From NCBI GenBank assembly GCA_021613535.1, contig CP075493.1, positions 15,748,001 through 15,812,000 of the forward strand: a stretch of 64,000 nt of DNA. Direction: 5' to 3'. The notes below the pieces were generated by a model, which saw only the letters and a list, made by a program, of their open reading frames with translations, did no database searches and was not told the DNA's origin. Positions 55,297 through 64,000 of this stretch are shown piece by piece; positions within the stretch are counted from its first letter, which is position 1, and every line of letters starts with the position of its first letter. The translations under genes were made by a program, and so were the position numbers. This DNA is from Adineta vaga (taxonomy: Eukaryota > Rotifera).

Positions 55297-57966
55297 TCAC
55301 GTACGACGATGTGATGGAACGAGAGAGATGTGGTCCGAACATGAAAGACTAGGAGCAGGAGTAGCAGGAGGAGTTTGAATCGGTATGTTACATGTGACAA
55401 TTATAGTTGGTCTGTATCGTGTATGCATTAAGAATCCTATATAAACTAGTATCGATAGAAGACTAAGAACTCCGAAGACAGCAAATAAATCAGCTATAGA
55501 TGTGAATGATAAATCTGTCGGATCTGATGCTTTTGATTCATGTGCACATATCGTTGCTTGAAACCATTTTCTTTGCAACTCATTAAATACATTTGATTCA
55601 CGAAATGATAATACAGTTACGTCTAAAATTTGTTCATATAACCATTTTTTTGGATAAATGATTCCAAATGAACTATGATCAAATCCTGCACCAATAAGAG
55701 TCAAATCACAATAGATGGCACTGGTCGCGTATTCGACAACGCCTGAATCCATAATTGATACATCAATTACTTTATTTAATAATTTTTCGTACATGTCTTC
55801 TTTTGATGTTAATGGATAATAATTTCGACTACCACCAGTAATTTCTCGAAGGAAATAGCCTTCAATTGATGTACCTGTAAGAATTCCAATTCGATTGTAT
55901 GATACTTTTCCATTTTTAATATCATCAATTCCGGAAATAAAATCTTGTGATTGAGAAAGAGTTAACTTAGCTGTTAGAGTTGCTTGATATGCTGCAATAA
56001 GAACAACACTGACGACATATATGCCGATTGTTAAGATGCGACCAGGAGCTGTTTTTGCATGAAAATCAACACCATAGCCAATTAGTGTTCCAATTGCAAA
56101 CCAAATACTCATTCCCATACGAGCAATCATTGATTTATTTTTAAATTCTGCATGACGTACTTCATAGAAATAAAGTAAAAATGCAGACCATAGAATAACG
56201 AGCATTATAACGATCCAAAGTATGGTGGGAAATGGTTCTAGAAAAGCGAGACGACCATAATCTTCCGGCGTTTTCTTTCGAATAATAATACGTAATTTGT
56301 TGTCAAAAATTGATTCAGAAAATGATACTATTTCTCTTCGTGCTGCTAAAATTGTTATATCCCCAACTATCATATCGAATTGATCATTTGCTACTAAATC
56401 AGGTAAACTATTATATGTAACATTATTTGATAATAAAGTGATATTTGCAATAAATCCCATTTTTTCTCGTAAACGATCAATCAAATCAAGGGCATAGCCG
56501 ACTAATTTTTTCTTCTTGTCTCCATATTGGTCTGTATATTCTTTCCACATAGTAAACGGAGCTGTTTCTATCACAGCAATACGTAATGTAACACCCTGAA
56601 TTGATGCATAACCTGTTGGAACAGTTAATGATTGTCCCGGCCAAATGATACTATTCTTTTGAGTATGTGTTGTCCAATCTGCTGACCCTGTTGATACTAA
56701 AACTGGAACATGATTTAAAGTATCTGAAAAACGTTGAACATTTTTCACAACATAATAAGTGCCATTGGCTCGATCTGTGGTATTTGTCGAAAATTGAACA
56801 GGACCTGTGACACCGAGAAACGTATTTGTGTTGATTATATCAAATATCGAATGAATACTTAAAGCACGTCGATCAAAACAAAACGATGTATTTGTAAATG
56901 AAATACATGATGATAAATTGTTGCCTGAACACAATTGTGTAAATGATTGAATCAGTGCCCATGTTGCATCAAATGTAAACGATGCATAATAATCAACATT
57001 CGTTGCACCAGGAAATGATTCAGGTTCATACTTTTGCCAAATGTTGTACGCATCATTTAATAATGTTTGATTTATTGGCGCATTGGCCATATTTCCTACA
57101 ACAGGACTGATAGATAAAATTCCAACCAAACGATCATGCCAAATTTTATCAAAAGCTGTTAATGGAACATCAGTGCCCAATATCCATGTAAATAATGGGC
57201 CAACTACATCTGCTTCAAGAGCATTTTGTAAGATTGATGTTGCATAACTCGTATCAGTCCACACAATTACAATACGTGCTAAACTGCGAGTTAATGTACC
57301 CTTTAAATTACCTCGAATAGTCGATGTTGCCATATCAAAGATCATTGTTTCTGTAACAGTTATATTGCTATCAGTAAATGCATTCGAAAGTGCTTTAGCA
57401 CCTCCTGTTCCAAATGCATCATTTTGATAAATAATGATACATGTTGTCCAATTAAATCGTAGAAAAACTTTAGCCATAGCTAATGCTGCATGATTATCTG
57501 AAGGAACTGTTCGATAAAAACTTGGATATGTTTTTCGATCGGATAGTTCAGGATCAGTTGCACCATAGGATATGATCGGAATGTCGATATTTTCAGTGAA
57601 TGATGCAAGTACATGACTTTCTCTTGAAATAGCTGGTCCAACAATGCCAACAATATTAGAAGTTGATATTGTCTCACATGTCACATGAAGAGCATTTATT
57701 GCATTACCTCTTGTTGATACAAGACGCCAATCAAAATATTCACCTCCAACGGTTAGATTATATTGATGAGAAAGTAATATTGCTGAGTAAAACATAGCAC
57801 GAGTTTGATAATACCATGACTTGATATCAGTTGTATCTGTTGTATTTTGTAAAACACCTAGTAGTTGAATTGCAGATGAATTTGATGAAGGCCAAAGTCC
57901 TCTAACTTGTTGTTGAACAAAGATGAAATAAAAATATAACCAGTGAAATTTCCATACAGACTTCAT
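55297..57966 (-). CDS. Ionotropic glutamate receptor-like channel, intact
   Basis: 889 residues in one exon. A signal peptide is followed by an ANF-type amino-terminal domain (about 40-430; V-G-I-V-G-P-A-I-S-R-E near 105) and ligand-binding lobe S1 (about 465-560; L-R-I-A-V-I-E-T-A-P-F). TM1 lies at about 580-605, then a pore loop (W-F-A-I-G-T-L-I-G-Y-G), TM3 ending A-Y-Q-A-T-L-T-A-K-L in place of the S-Y-T-A-N-L-A motif, lobe S2, TM4 near 830, and a Pro/Thr-rich tail. It would form a ligand-gated cation channel in the plasma membrane. The changed TM3 motif suggests altered gating or pairing. The relative at 29-31 kb is a pseudogene. No introns are visible. Confidence 0.85.
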   Translation of the reverse strand: MKSVWKFHWLYFYFIFVQQQVRGLWPSSNSSAIQLLGVLQNTTDTTDIKSWYYQTRAMFYSAILLSHQYNLTVGGEYFDWRLVSTRGNAINALHVTCETISTSNIVGIVGPAISRESHVLASFTENIDIPIISYGATDPELSDRKTYPSFYRTVPSDNHAALAMAKVFLRFNWTTCIIIYQNDAFGTGGAKALSNAFTDSNITVTETMIFDMATSTIRGNLKGTLTRSLARIVIVWTDTSYATSILQNALEADVVGPLFTWILGTDVPLTAFDKIWHDRLVGILSISPVVGNMANAPINQTLLNDAYNIWQKYEPESFPGATNVDYYASFTFDATWALIQSFTQLCSGNNLSSCISFTNTSFCFDRRALSIHSIFDIINTNTFLGVTGPVQFSTNTTDRANGTYYVVKNVQRFSDTLNHVPVLVSTGSADWTTHTQKNSIIWPGQSLTVPTGYASIQGVTLRIAVIETAPFTMWKEYTDQYGDKKKKLVGYALDLIDRLREKMGFIANITLLSNNVTYNSLPDLVANDQFDMIVGDITILAARREIVSFSESIFDNKLRIIIRKKTPEDYGRLAFLEPFPTILWIVIMLVILWSAFLLYFYEVRHAEFKNKSMIARMGMSIWFAIGTLIGYGVDFHAKTAPGRILTIGIYVVSVVLIAAYQATLTAKLTLSQSQDFISGIDDIKNGKVSYNRIGILTGTSIEGYFLREITGGSRNYYPLTSKEDMYEKLLNKVIDVSIMDSGVVEYATSAIYCDLTLIGAGFDHSSFGIIYPKKWLYEQILDVTVLSFRESNVFNELQRKWFQATICAHESKASDPTDLSFTSIADLFAVFGVLSLLSILVYIGFLMHTRYRPTIIVTCNIPIQTPPATPAPSLSCSDHISLVPSHRRT

Positions 57967-58320
57967 CAGAATCTGAAAAGAAAATATTTGATATAACGAC
58001 GTAGATTTTTTCTTTCATTTAATATATACATGTATATAATTGTAAAGATTAATATTGAATGGAACAAACTTATGCATGATTAATTCTGAATAGGTAGTAA
58101 AATATATACATGTATATGTTGGAGAAAACCTAGCGCGCTCACTTCCTCTTTATCTCCCGGCAAAATACATACGAAACAATTCAAAGAATATTGCCAATGT
58201 ATTATTTTTCGTCTTGACAGACAGTTTTTTGTCCGACCATTTCAAATCATAGCAATATACAAGTTTTGTGTTTTCATGTTTTTCATGACTATCTGGTTGA
58301 AAATGTAGCTATTTTGACAA
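57967..58320. promoter_or_regulatory. Upstream region of the glutamate-receptor gene
   Basis: Two copies of the palindromic word ATATATACATGTATAT (58020-58037 and 58102-58118) lie 60-160 bp upstream of the ATG. They could be protein-binding sites, or simple sequence drift. Confidence 0.35.
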
Positions 58321-58385
58321 ATCTTGAGGGTGTGGGTGTAGGTGTGGGTGTATCTTCTTCACTTACACCCGCACCCGTCAAGAAA
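58321..58385. repeat. Telomere-like hairpin 19
   Basis: ATCTTGAGGGTGTGGGTGTA, GGTGTGGGTG, loop TATCTTCTTCACTT, arm ACACCCGCACCCGTCAAGA. Abuts the 3' end of the F-box/LRR relic and contributes its stop codon. Confidence 0.85.
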
Positions 58386-59340
58386 ATGTTTGAAATGTTG
58401 ATAAAATTTGTTCAACATCTTTACATCCATGAAGTCTGACATAAAAATAAAAATTTTGGAATCTTTTCATTGATTTTAATAATTTGTTTTCTAGTTTTAT
58501 ACCGTTGAATAGAATATCAATTAAATTCATTAGATATATGTCGGTGAAATTTGGTGATAAAGTAATCAGTGACGATGAAAACAATTGATTAAGATCAGTT
58601 TTGGGGAGAAAAGTTGAGTGTCCGACAAATCTTTTTGTTTTAAATTTTAGATGAAATTCTTCTAACTTAATATCACTATATTATCAAGCTTCCAGAGATT
58701 TTCTCTCGACACTTTGTGAGATAATTCTGATTGAATATTTAAATAGATTAAATTCTGTGTATGTTCAATAAGAGCGAATATATCATGAAAATGATTCAAA
58801 TCTAATATTAATGAGTGAATATGAGTATTTGACTTTAATTGATTGAGACTTTGATAGAATAATCCACCTAATGATGGAAGATACTCAAATAGTTGTAATT
58901 TATTACCATCATTGAATACGTTGTTCAATAAGATTTGTTCGTCATCTGATATGTTCTTATCAGATGATTGATTAGATTGATTAGCATTTTTTATTTTCAA
59001 TGTATGCAATTGTTGAAAATATAGGTGATCGAGAGTGGATTTGAGTTGTCCGTCAAGTAAAAAATATGGTGAAGTGATGATAATTGATGTTAGATTCGAA
59101 AAGAACTCTAATTATATCATTAAATGATCAATACTGACATCTAATGTTTGAATTTGTGGACCAATTTTGGGTAGAGTTTTATTCCAAAAATTGAGATTAG
59201 TGGTTAGTAATTTGAAATGATATTTTTTTCTAAGTAATAGATGTTGTAATTGTTGATTAAAATTAATAAATTATATCATTTGATGTTAAATAATCAAATA
59301 TATATGGAGTTTTGTTCGTCATCGGAATACAACCCGACAT
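58378..59340 (-). pseudogene. F-box/leucine-rich protein pseudogene
   Basis: Starting at an ATG at 59340, pieces in changing frames read I-F-D-Y-L-T-S-N-D-I-I-Y (F-box end), F-N-Q-Q-L-Q-H-L-L-L, then a leucine-rich body (about 59010-58662; L-P-S-L-G-G-L-F-Y-Q-S-L, H-T-Q-N-L-I-Y-L-N-I) and a C-terminal part (58584-58378; F-Y-F-Y-V-R-L-H-G). TAA/TAG stops interrupt near 59265 and 59117 and again at 58662. The last frame ends with TGA inside hairpin 19. It is a decayed copy of an F-box family also seen at 43.3 kb. Confidence 0.6.
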
Positions 59341-59551
59341 AGCTTCACTGTTGATTTTATTTAGAAAGAAAAGTGTGATTTTTTAGATAAACAATCGTTA
59401 GTCACTCTCGTTATTGATGTGATGAAAATTTCGTGTTCCTACTTCGAATGTAAATTTAGTACAAAAGGAACGAAAGAAAAAAAATATGTTTCGCAGTGAC
59501 TCACTCTCATTATATGAGTATTAGTTGACGAACGCTGCGAAGAATTGAAGG

Positions 59552-59609
59552 TATGCGGTGAGGGTATCTCCCGTTCACTCATTCATCACCCATACCCACA
59601 CCCTCATCG
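59552..59609. repeat. Telomere-like hairpin 20
   Basis: GGTATGCGGTGAGGGTATCT, loop CCCGTTCACTCATTC, arm ATCACCCATACCCACACCCTC. Lies about 100 bp past the ART-TPR stop codon. Confidence 0.6.
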
Positions 59610-59708
59610 TCTTACACTTCGGTTTGTTATTATCAGCATTTATCAAAAATTTAGAAGAAAAACTGAAATGAAATAAAATTCCTCCTTTTGACGGATGTGA
59701 GTGCCTAC

Positions 59709-62700
59709 TCAAGTAAGAGCGGCTTTTAGTTCATCTAAGTCTTTTTCCAGTTTAAGTGTGTCTTCATGATCTGCTCCAAGCGTATTACTAAGGACGGCAA
59801 GTGCCTTTTCCAAGTATGAAACTGCCTCTCGATAATCACCTCTTTGTTTGTAAATTAGCCCTAAGCCCATGTAGCTATCACCCATGTTTTCATGGTCGAA
59901 TGGATAATATTTATGATTAATCCGTAATGCCTCATTAAAATGTCTTTCTGCGTACTCATTGCTTCCCATAGCACGGTAAATACTTCCCATGTGCTCATGC
60001 GCCCAAGCCAGTTCATGATGATCGGGCGGTAGTGATTTGACCATTATCTCCAACGCCGTTGTCTGATGCTCCAGTGCTAGATCCAATTGATGTAGTTCCA
60101 GATGCGCCCCAGCAACACCTGCGTGAGCGCGAGCCAAGTCAGGATGAAGCTCTGGAAGACACTTCGCCCAGATGCTTAATGCTTGTTGATATTTGTGCAA
60201 TGCATCTTCATGTTGCTCGTTCATCGTTCTGACATCCCCAATGTTAAATAGACACATAGCTACATTTTTATCCTCTTCTCCATAAAGGTTTTTGTAAATA
60301 TTCATCGCTTGTTCATAGAAGTCAACTGCACGTTCGAAGTCCCTCTTTCGTAAATAACCAACTCCACAGCAAGTAAGTGTATTCGCTACACTTGGATCGT
60401 TCGGAGGTAAGGTTTCTCGTTTTTTGGTCAACGCTTTTTCGAAATATTCGAGACTTTCTTCGTATTTGCCACGATCATCTAATACGTTGCCTAGTTGATG
60501 ATAACAATGGACGATTAACGGATGATCAGCGGGTAGTTCTTGAAGTACGTTTCGGAAGTAACACTCAGCCTGCTCTTGTTTACCTGCATTGGCAAGAACA
60601 ATGCCGTACGAAAGTGGAATGCATGCGGATGGTATGTCCTTCCGCATATGTTCAAAGAGTACTTTTAGCTCACTGTCGTCATTACTGCAGAGTACTAACT
60701 CGACGAGACTAATATCATCGTCTTTCAAGTGAATGTCAGTAATGCGAAAAATACTACCAGCCATGAATAAAACTTCGGATTCGCTCGGAAATGCACTCTT
60801 CGTCGTGACATCAGCAAACGGCTTGGCGTTTGGCAGCCTTTGACTTGTATCTATTTGAAAAAGTACAGCTGCGAGACCTTCCTGCACACGTTCCGTCGGC
60901 AGCAAAAACGAGGCGTACAAACGATCGAGCGTTGTTGAAAGAAAAGAATTCATCGAGACCAGCTGACCAGTGGAAAACTTTTTCAATTCTTCCCTTGCAA
61001 TCAGTTGTCCCCGATAAACTCGAGAAGCCGGTATCGTTTCATTGGTTTGTAGTGTGAATAATTGCTTGCAAATGTCTTGGATAAAAAAGCGCATGGTATA
61101 CAGGACGTCAATATTTTGCATCCGGAAAGCTTTATTCAGCATGCGATACAGAAACGACTCTTGCGTATACCAACGAATGGCTTGATCGGCAGAATAGTTA
61201 GACGCAAAATCATCAATTGTAAGAAGGTCGCTGACGTTATTCTTATACTCTTTGCGTAAATAGGTAATCGCCGAATTTTTCTCGGTGTGTGAGGAACTCA
61301 TAGTAAGAAGAGAATCGAGCAGAAGTTCACAATGAAGAAACTGGCCATTCATTTCGACTGAAGAGCTTTCCTGTTGTAGAGAACTATTCGTTTGGAATAT
61401 GTTGAATGCCAACGGCTCTGAAACATGGATTCTTCTTCTTTCGTCGCATTTGATCCTATTGATAATTTGATCGACGTCAGACAGCTTTTCAACGCGACGT
61501 AGCTTTACTTTGCAATAGATTAGAAAGCGTCACAATAAAAAACAACTCACCTTTTCTAGTCCAGATGTGCCCGACTTGTCTTTCGTCTCGTCTGAACATC
61601 GAAGATAGATAGTCGATATTCGCTGGAGTTGATGCACTCTCGCAATCCAATCAGATTCTATTTGATCATTTATAATGAGAACAATTGGACGGTGCTCAAC
61701 GTGTCTTATATATTCTTCGCATTCCTCACTACTGGTAAATATCTGAATATGATACAGTAGTTCGACACGTTGCAGTTCACGAGCATCGTTGTTTTTGTTT
61801 ATTGTGCCAAGCCATATAATCTCTAACATATTAGCATAAGTCCATGGGGAATTTCGTTTATCCTGTTCTGCTGTTTTTACGAAAATTTTTGTTTTTTATT
61901 GAGGTAGTGGGCGTCGGAGCGGGCCTGGTGTGGATGTGGTTATTTTTTCTCCCTCGGCCTACATGCATCCACACCGTAAAAAAGCTACTTTGCCACAAAA
62001 TTATATTCCTCAGCCTATGATCTCAAGTGATTACCGACCGATTTTTTCGTTCTTTCTCGCAAAAAAAAACAATCGGAAGAAAAGAAAGTTCCAACATTTC
62101 ACAAACACATACCAGACCGTTTCGGTTTGGATTTGAATGCTGAGTTTGCATATAGCTCAGGTTTAGATTTCTTTGCTGCTCCGATGTCGAAACCTTCGGT
62201 ATTGACTTGAAACTCCATACTTAAATCCTTAGTAAGTACTACGAACTCAAGAAACTCAAATAATTTAGGTTCGACGTGTGTCTGATTGAACTATCCCATT
62301 CAAACTTCTACTCGCACTTTCAAGCAGTATGAGTTTGGTTTTGGATTTGTTGCATGTCTAACTCCATGCATAGCTATCTACATTTTTCTATTCTCAGTAC
62401 TTTTCTGGAGATTCTGAAAGTGTTCTATCACCTTTCTGTCTGATTTTGATCGAGTCAACGTGTTTTCGAAACACGGATTCGTTTGAGCTTTGTCTGCATT
62501 TCTTAATGTCCGTTTTTAAACTCAATTCAATTAGCGTAAATCGCGCCAAGATGTGAATCTTCTTGAACTCGCACACATGTAATGTAGAAGCGTTTTTCGT
62601 CTAGACTCGAGAGAACGTTTCCGAGTGTTTCTGGTGCTAAGCGGTAAATATTTAATGAAAATCTAAGTATTTACTTACCTAGCTCTTTCAAATTCGTGTC

Positions 62701-62760
62701 ATCTCTTGAGTTTGCAGGATTGATAGTCATGCGTGTGTCAGCTGAAGCTGCATAATTCAT
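59709..62760 (-). CDS. ADP-ribosyltransferase with TPR repeats, three exons
   Basis: Proposed exons: 62760-62679, 61870-61551 and 61502-59709, total 731 residues. The last junction (48-bp intron, GTGAGT...GTAAAG) is well supported. The first exon rests on matching phase and a GTAAGT donor only; without it the protein starts at the ATG at 61829. Residues about 40-130 form an N-terminal domain (I-I-W-L-G-T-I, then I-V-L-I-I-N-D) common before ART in this family. The ART domain has V-Y-R-G near 297, S-F-L-S-T-T, and an E-S-E near 373. From about 440 seven or so TPR repeats follow (Y-E-E-S-L-E-Y-F-E-K-A-L type). It would ADP-ribosylate protein arginine, with TPRs as a docking scaffold, probably in the cytosol. 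Confidence 0.8.
61926..61977. repeat. Telomere-like hairpin 21, in or before the ART-TPR gene
   Basis: TGGTGTGGATGTGG, loop TTATTTTTTCTCCCTCGGCC, arm TACATGCATCCACACC. Lies in the proposed 808-bp first intron of the ART-TPR gene. Confidence 0.55.
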
Positions 62761-62810
62761 TCTGTACAGCAAATAGAATGATGTAATGATGACGGCGGCT
62801 GAGCTTCCTT

Positions 62811-62834
62811 TCTTTCTTTCTTTCTTTCTTTCTA
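62811..62834. repeat. (CTTT)n microsatellite
   Basis: Six tandem CTTT units in the 5' flank of the ART-TPR gene. Confidence 0.85.
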
Positions 62835-63075
62835 CCGTGAATGACTTGGAAATTGTGTCGTCTGAAGGGTAGAAAAAAATATAGAAGAAGTTTGTATATC
62901 TGACAAGGCAAAAACACGTGATTTGATGTAAAGAACGAAAAAAGCTGAGAAACACTATCCCTGTGGAAGTTTTCTGCCTCTGAATACATCCACAAGTGCA
63001 CTTTTGATGATTTGCTGATGCGTTTAAAGCGCTTTTATTAGGAAGAAATGGTCGGATAGGAATACAACTTTTCGG

Positions 63076-63115
63076 AGAGGATGTGGGTCAGGCTATACTC
63101 TCAACCCACACCCGT
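63076..63115. repeat. Telomere-like hairpin 22
   Basis: GAGGATGTGGGTCAGGCTAT, then ACTCTCAACCCACACCCGTC. Small, with arms of about 8 bp. Confidence 0.6.
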
Positions 63116-63555
63116 CTGCTCACAATCTTAAATCCAAATCATTATCACCAGAATTGAACAATCAGAAGCCTACTAGAGCATCGAAATCCCACAAATTGGA
63201 GAAAAAATAAATACATCATTTACCTTTTCACAGTCTTAGGATATAAAATATAATTTCCAAAGACATCTATCTCATTTTCAATATTCTCAGTTAATTAATA
63301 ACACAGATTTCTTTTTTAAATTAAACTTTTAGAATTTGTCGAAGATTGACAGATTAATGAAAACTAAAACGAAAAATGTGTATGAGTGTCAGATTAAGAT
63401 TGTAATTATAAACATACATTAACGAAAGAGATGAATTCCCAGTGTTAACATGTCTTCTGTTGATAATACAATAAACCACATAAATACATCAATTTCAATA
63501 ATAGTTATTAGTGTATCATTTATTAATCTTATAATTGCTTTTATTAGTCATATAT

Positions 63556-63624
63556 TGGGTGTGGGTGTGAATATTCTTATCTTCTGTCACTCATATCCAC
63601 ACCCGCACTCACCCACCCTCAAGA
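63556..63624. repeat. Telomere-like hairpin 23
   Basis: TTGGGTGTGGGTGTG, loop AATATTCTTATCTTCTGTCA, arm CTCATATCCACACCCGCACTC and ACCCACCCTCAAGAT. Confidence 0.75.
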
Positions 63625-63665
63625 TCAATTTATTCACGAGAATAATAATGGTGATGACATTTTAG

Positions 63666-64000
63666 AATCTGGTGGTGGTGATTCAATTATTATTAATGCT
63701 CCTGCATATGATCCATTATTGTTTATTCCAGAACATAAATTCAATGAAAAAAAAATGACAACAGAAAATCTTTGGAGTATCCAAGACGCCATTATTTACA
63801 CTCTCAATAAATATTTGTCGAAAAGAGAGACTTTACAAAAGTGGTCTTGCGGTCTTGATATTCGTCTTATTCATCAAGGGTTACATGTCTCGTCAAATCA
63901 TCGACGCCGAATGCTCAAATATGCCATACAAGATGTTCTTGCATTAGCCGATATCATTTGGTTTATGTACAAATCTTCAAATATGAATATGAAATTAGGA
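63666..64000 (+). CDS. Unidentified exon, possibly a DEDDy 3'-5' exonuclease end, cut by window edge
   Basis: An open frame follows an acceptor-like CATTTTAG at 63665 and runs off the right edge (111 codons). It begins S-G-G-G-D-S and contains W-S-I-Q-D-A-I-I-Y-T-L, a basic stretch (N-H-R-R-R-M-L-K) and Y-A-I-Q-D-V-L-A-L-A. The Y-x-x-x-D fits the Exo III motif of DEDDy 3'-5' exonucleases, but the earlier Exo I and II motifs are not visible here, so this is a weak hint. The 5' part is unknown. Confidence 0.4.

Larger units (their letters stand above)
62835..63664. other. Spacer before the right-edge exon
   Basis: Contains hairpins 22 and 23. A plus-strand frame at 63450-63665 starts M-S-S-V-D-N-T-I-N-H and is hydrophobic until hairpin 23 interrupts it. 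It could be a short first exon of the right-edge gene, but I cannot show the junction. Confidence 0.35.

Noticed and set aside
60377-61057. Plus-strand ORFs opposite the ART-TPR gene
   Set aside because: They are antisense shadows of a strongly supported coding exon.
62671-63001. Minus-strand frames with Lys/Arg-Glu runs
   Set aside because: Much of their sequence is translated (CTTT)n microsatellite; only the part from 62760 down is kept as a possible first exon.

Overview
The window looks like nuclear DNA of a bdelloid rotifer (Adineta/Rotaria type). The sequence is AT-rich. Genes have few, short GT-AG introns of about 45-60 bp. The gene families fit a bdelloid: rhodopsin-type GPCRs, ADP-ribosyltransferases (ART) fused to NHL, ankyrin or TPR repeats, PAN/Apple-like secreted proteins, an ionotropic glutamate receptor and F-box relics. 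Bacterial-looking genes (GNAT, NmrA) and many short DNA-transposon remnants are also present. TGTGGG-type G-rich motifs, which as I recall are the bdelloid telomere unit, recur throughout. The species assignment is inference; no rRNA or marker gene is present.

Layout. 0-12 kb: GPCR cluster (partial GPCR at the left edge, GPCR pseudogene near 2 kb, GPCR with a one-base frameshift at 9-10 kb, intact GPCR at 10.7 kb), interrupted by a PAN plus discoidin-like secreted protein and a glycogen-binding/BTB/glycosyltransferase fusion. 12-16 kb: ART-NHL fusion and a damaged PAN-NHL gene. 17.7-26.3 kb: a very large LDLa/EGF/7TM receptor in three exons, whose first intron carries a 591-bp TTAA-flanked palindromic element. 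27.5-29 kb: a Mutator-like element with 9-bp target duplications. 29-33 kb: decayed glutamate receptor and decayed NmrA-like reductase. 34-41 kb: palindromes, hAT-like and mariner relics, and one intact three-exon GPCR. 41-47 kb: ankyrin-ART gene, F-box relic, and a five-exon DUF389 membrane protein with a 27-nt micro-exon. 47-56 kb: PAN/Kelch remnant, AMOP protein, tail-anchored protein with a frameshift, and a GNAT acetyltransferase. 55-64 kb: intact glutamate-receptor-like channel, F-box/LRR relic, ART-TPR gene, and a possible exonuclease exon at the right edge.

Most exon models come from checking that reading frame, splice motifs and phase agree across the junctions, not from transcript data. 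The most unusual signal is a family of about 22 short hairpins, spaced roughly every 3 kb. Each has arms of telomere-like GGGTGTGGGTG units around a partly conserved loop (core TATCTCTTCTTCACCC). They lie between genes, next to pseudogene ends and in introns, sometimes at the exact breakpoint of a broken gene. No single pathway unites the genes; surface receptors, secreted recognition proteins and ADP-ribosylation enzymes dominate.
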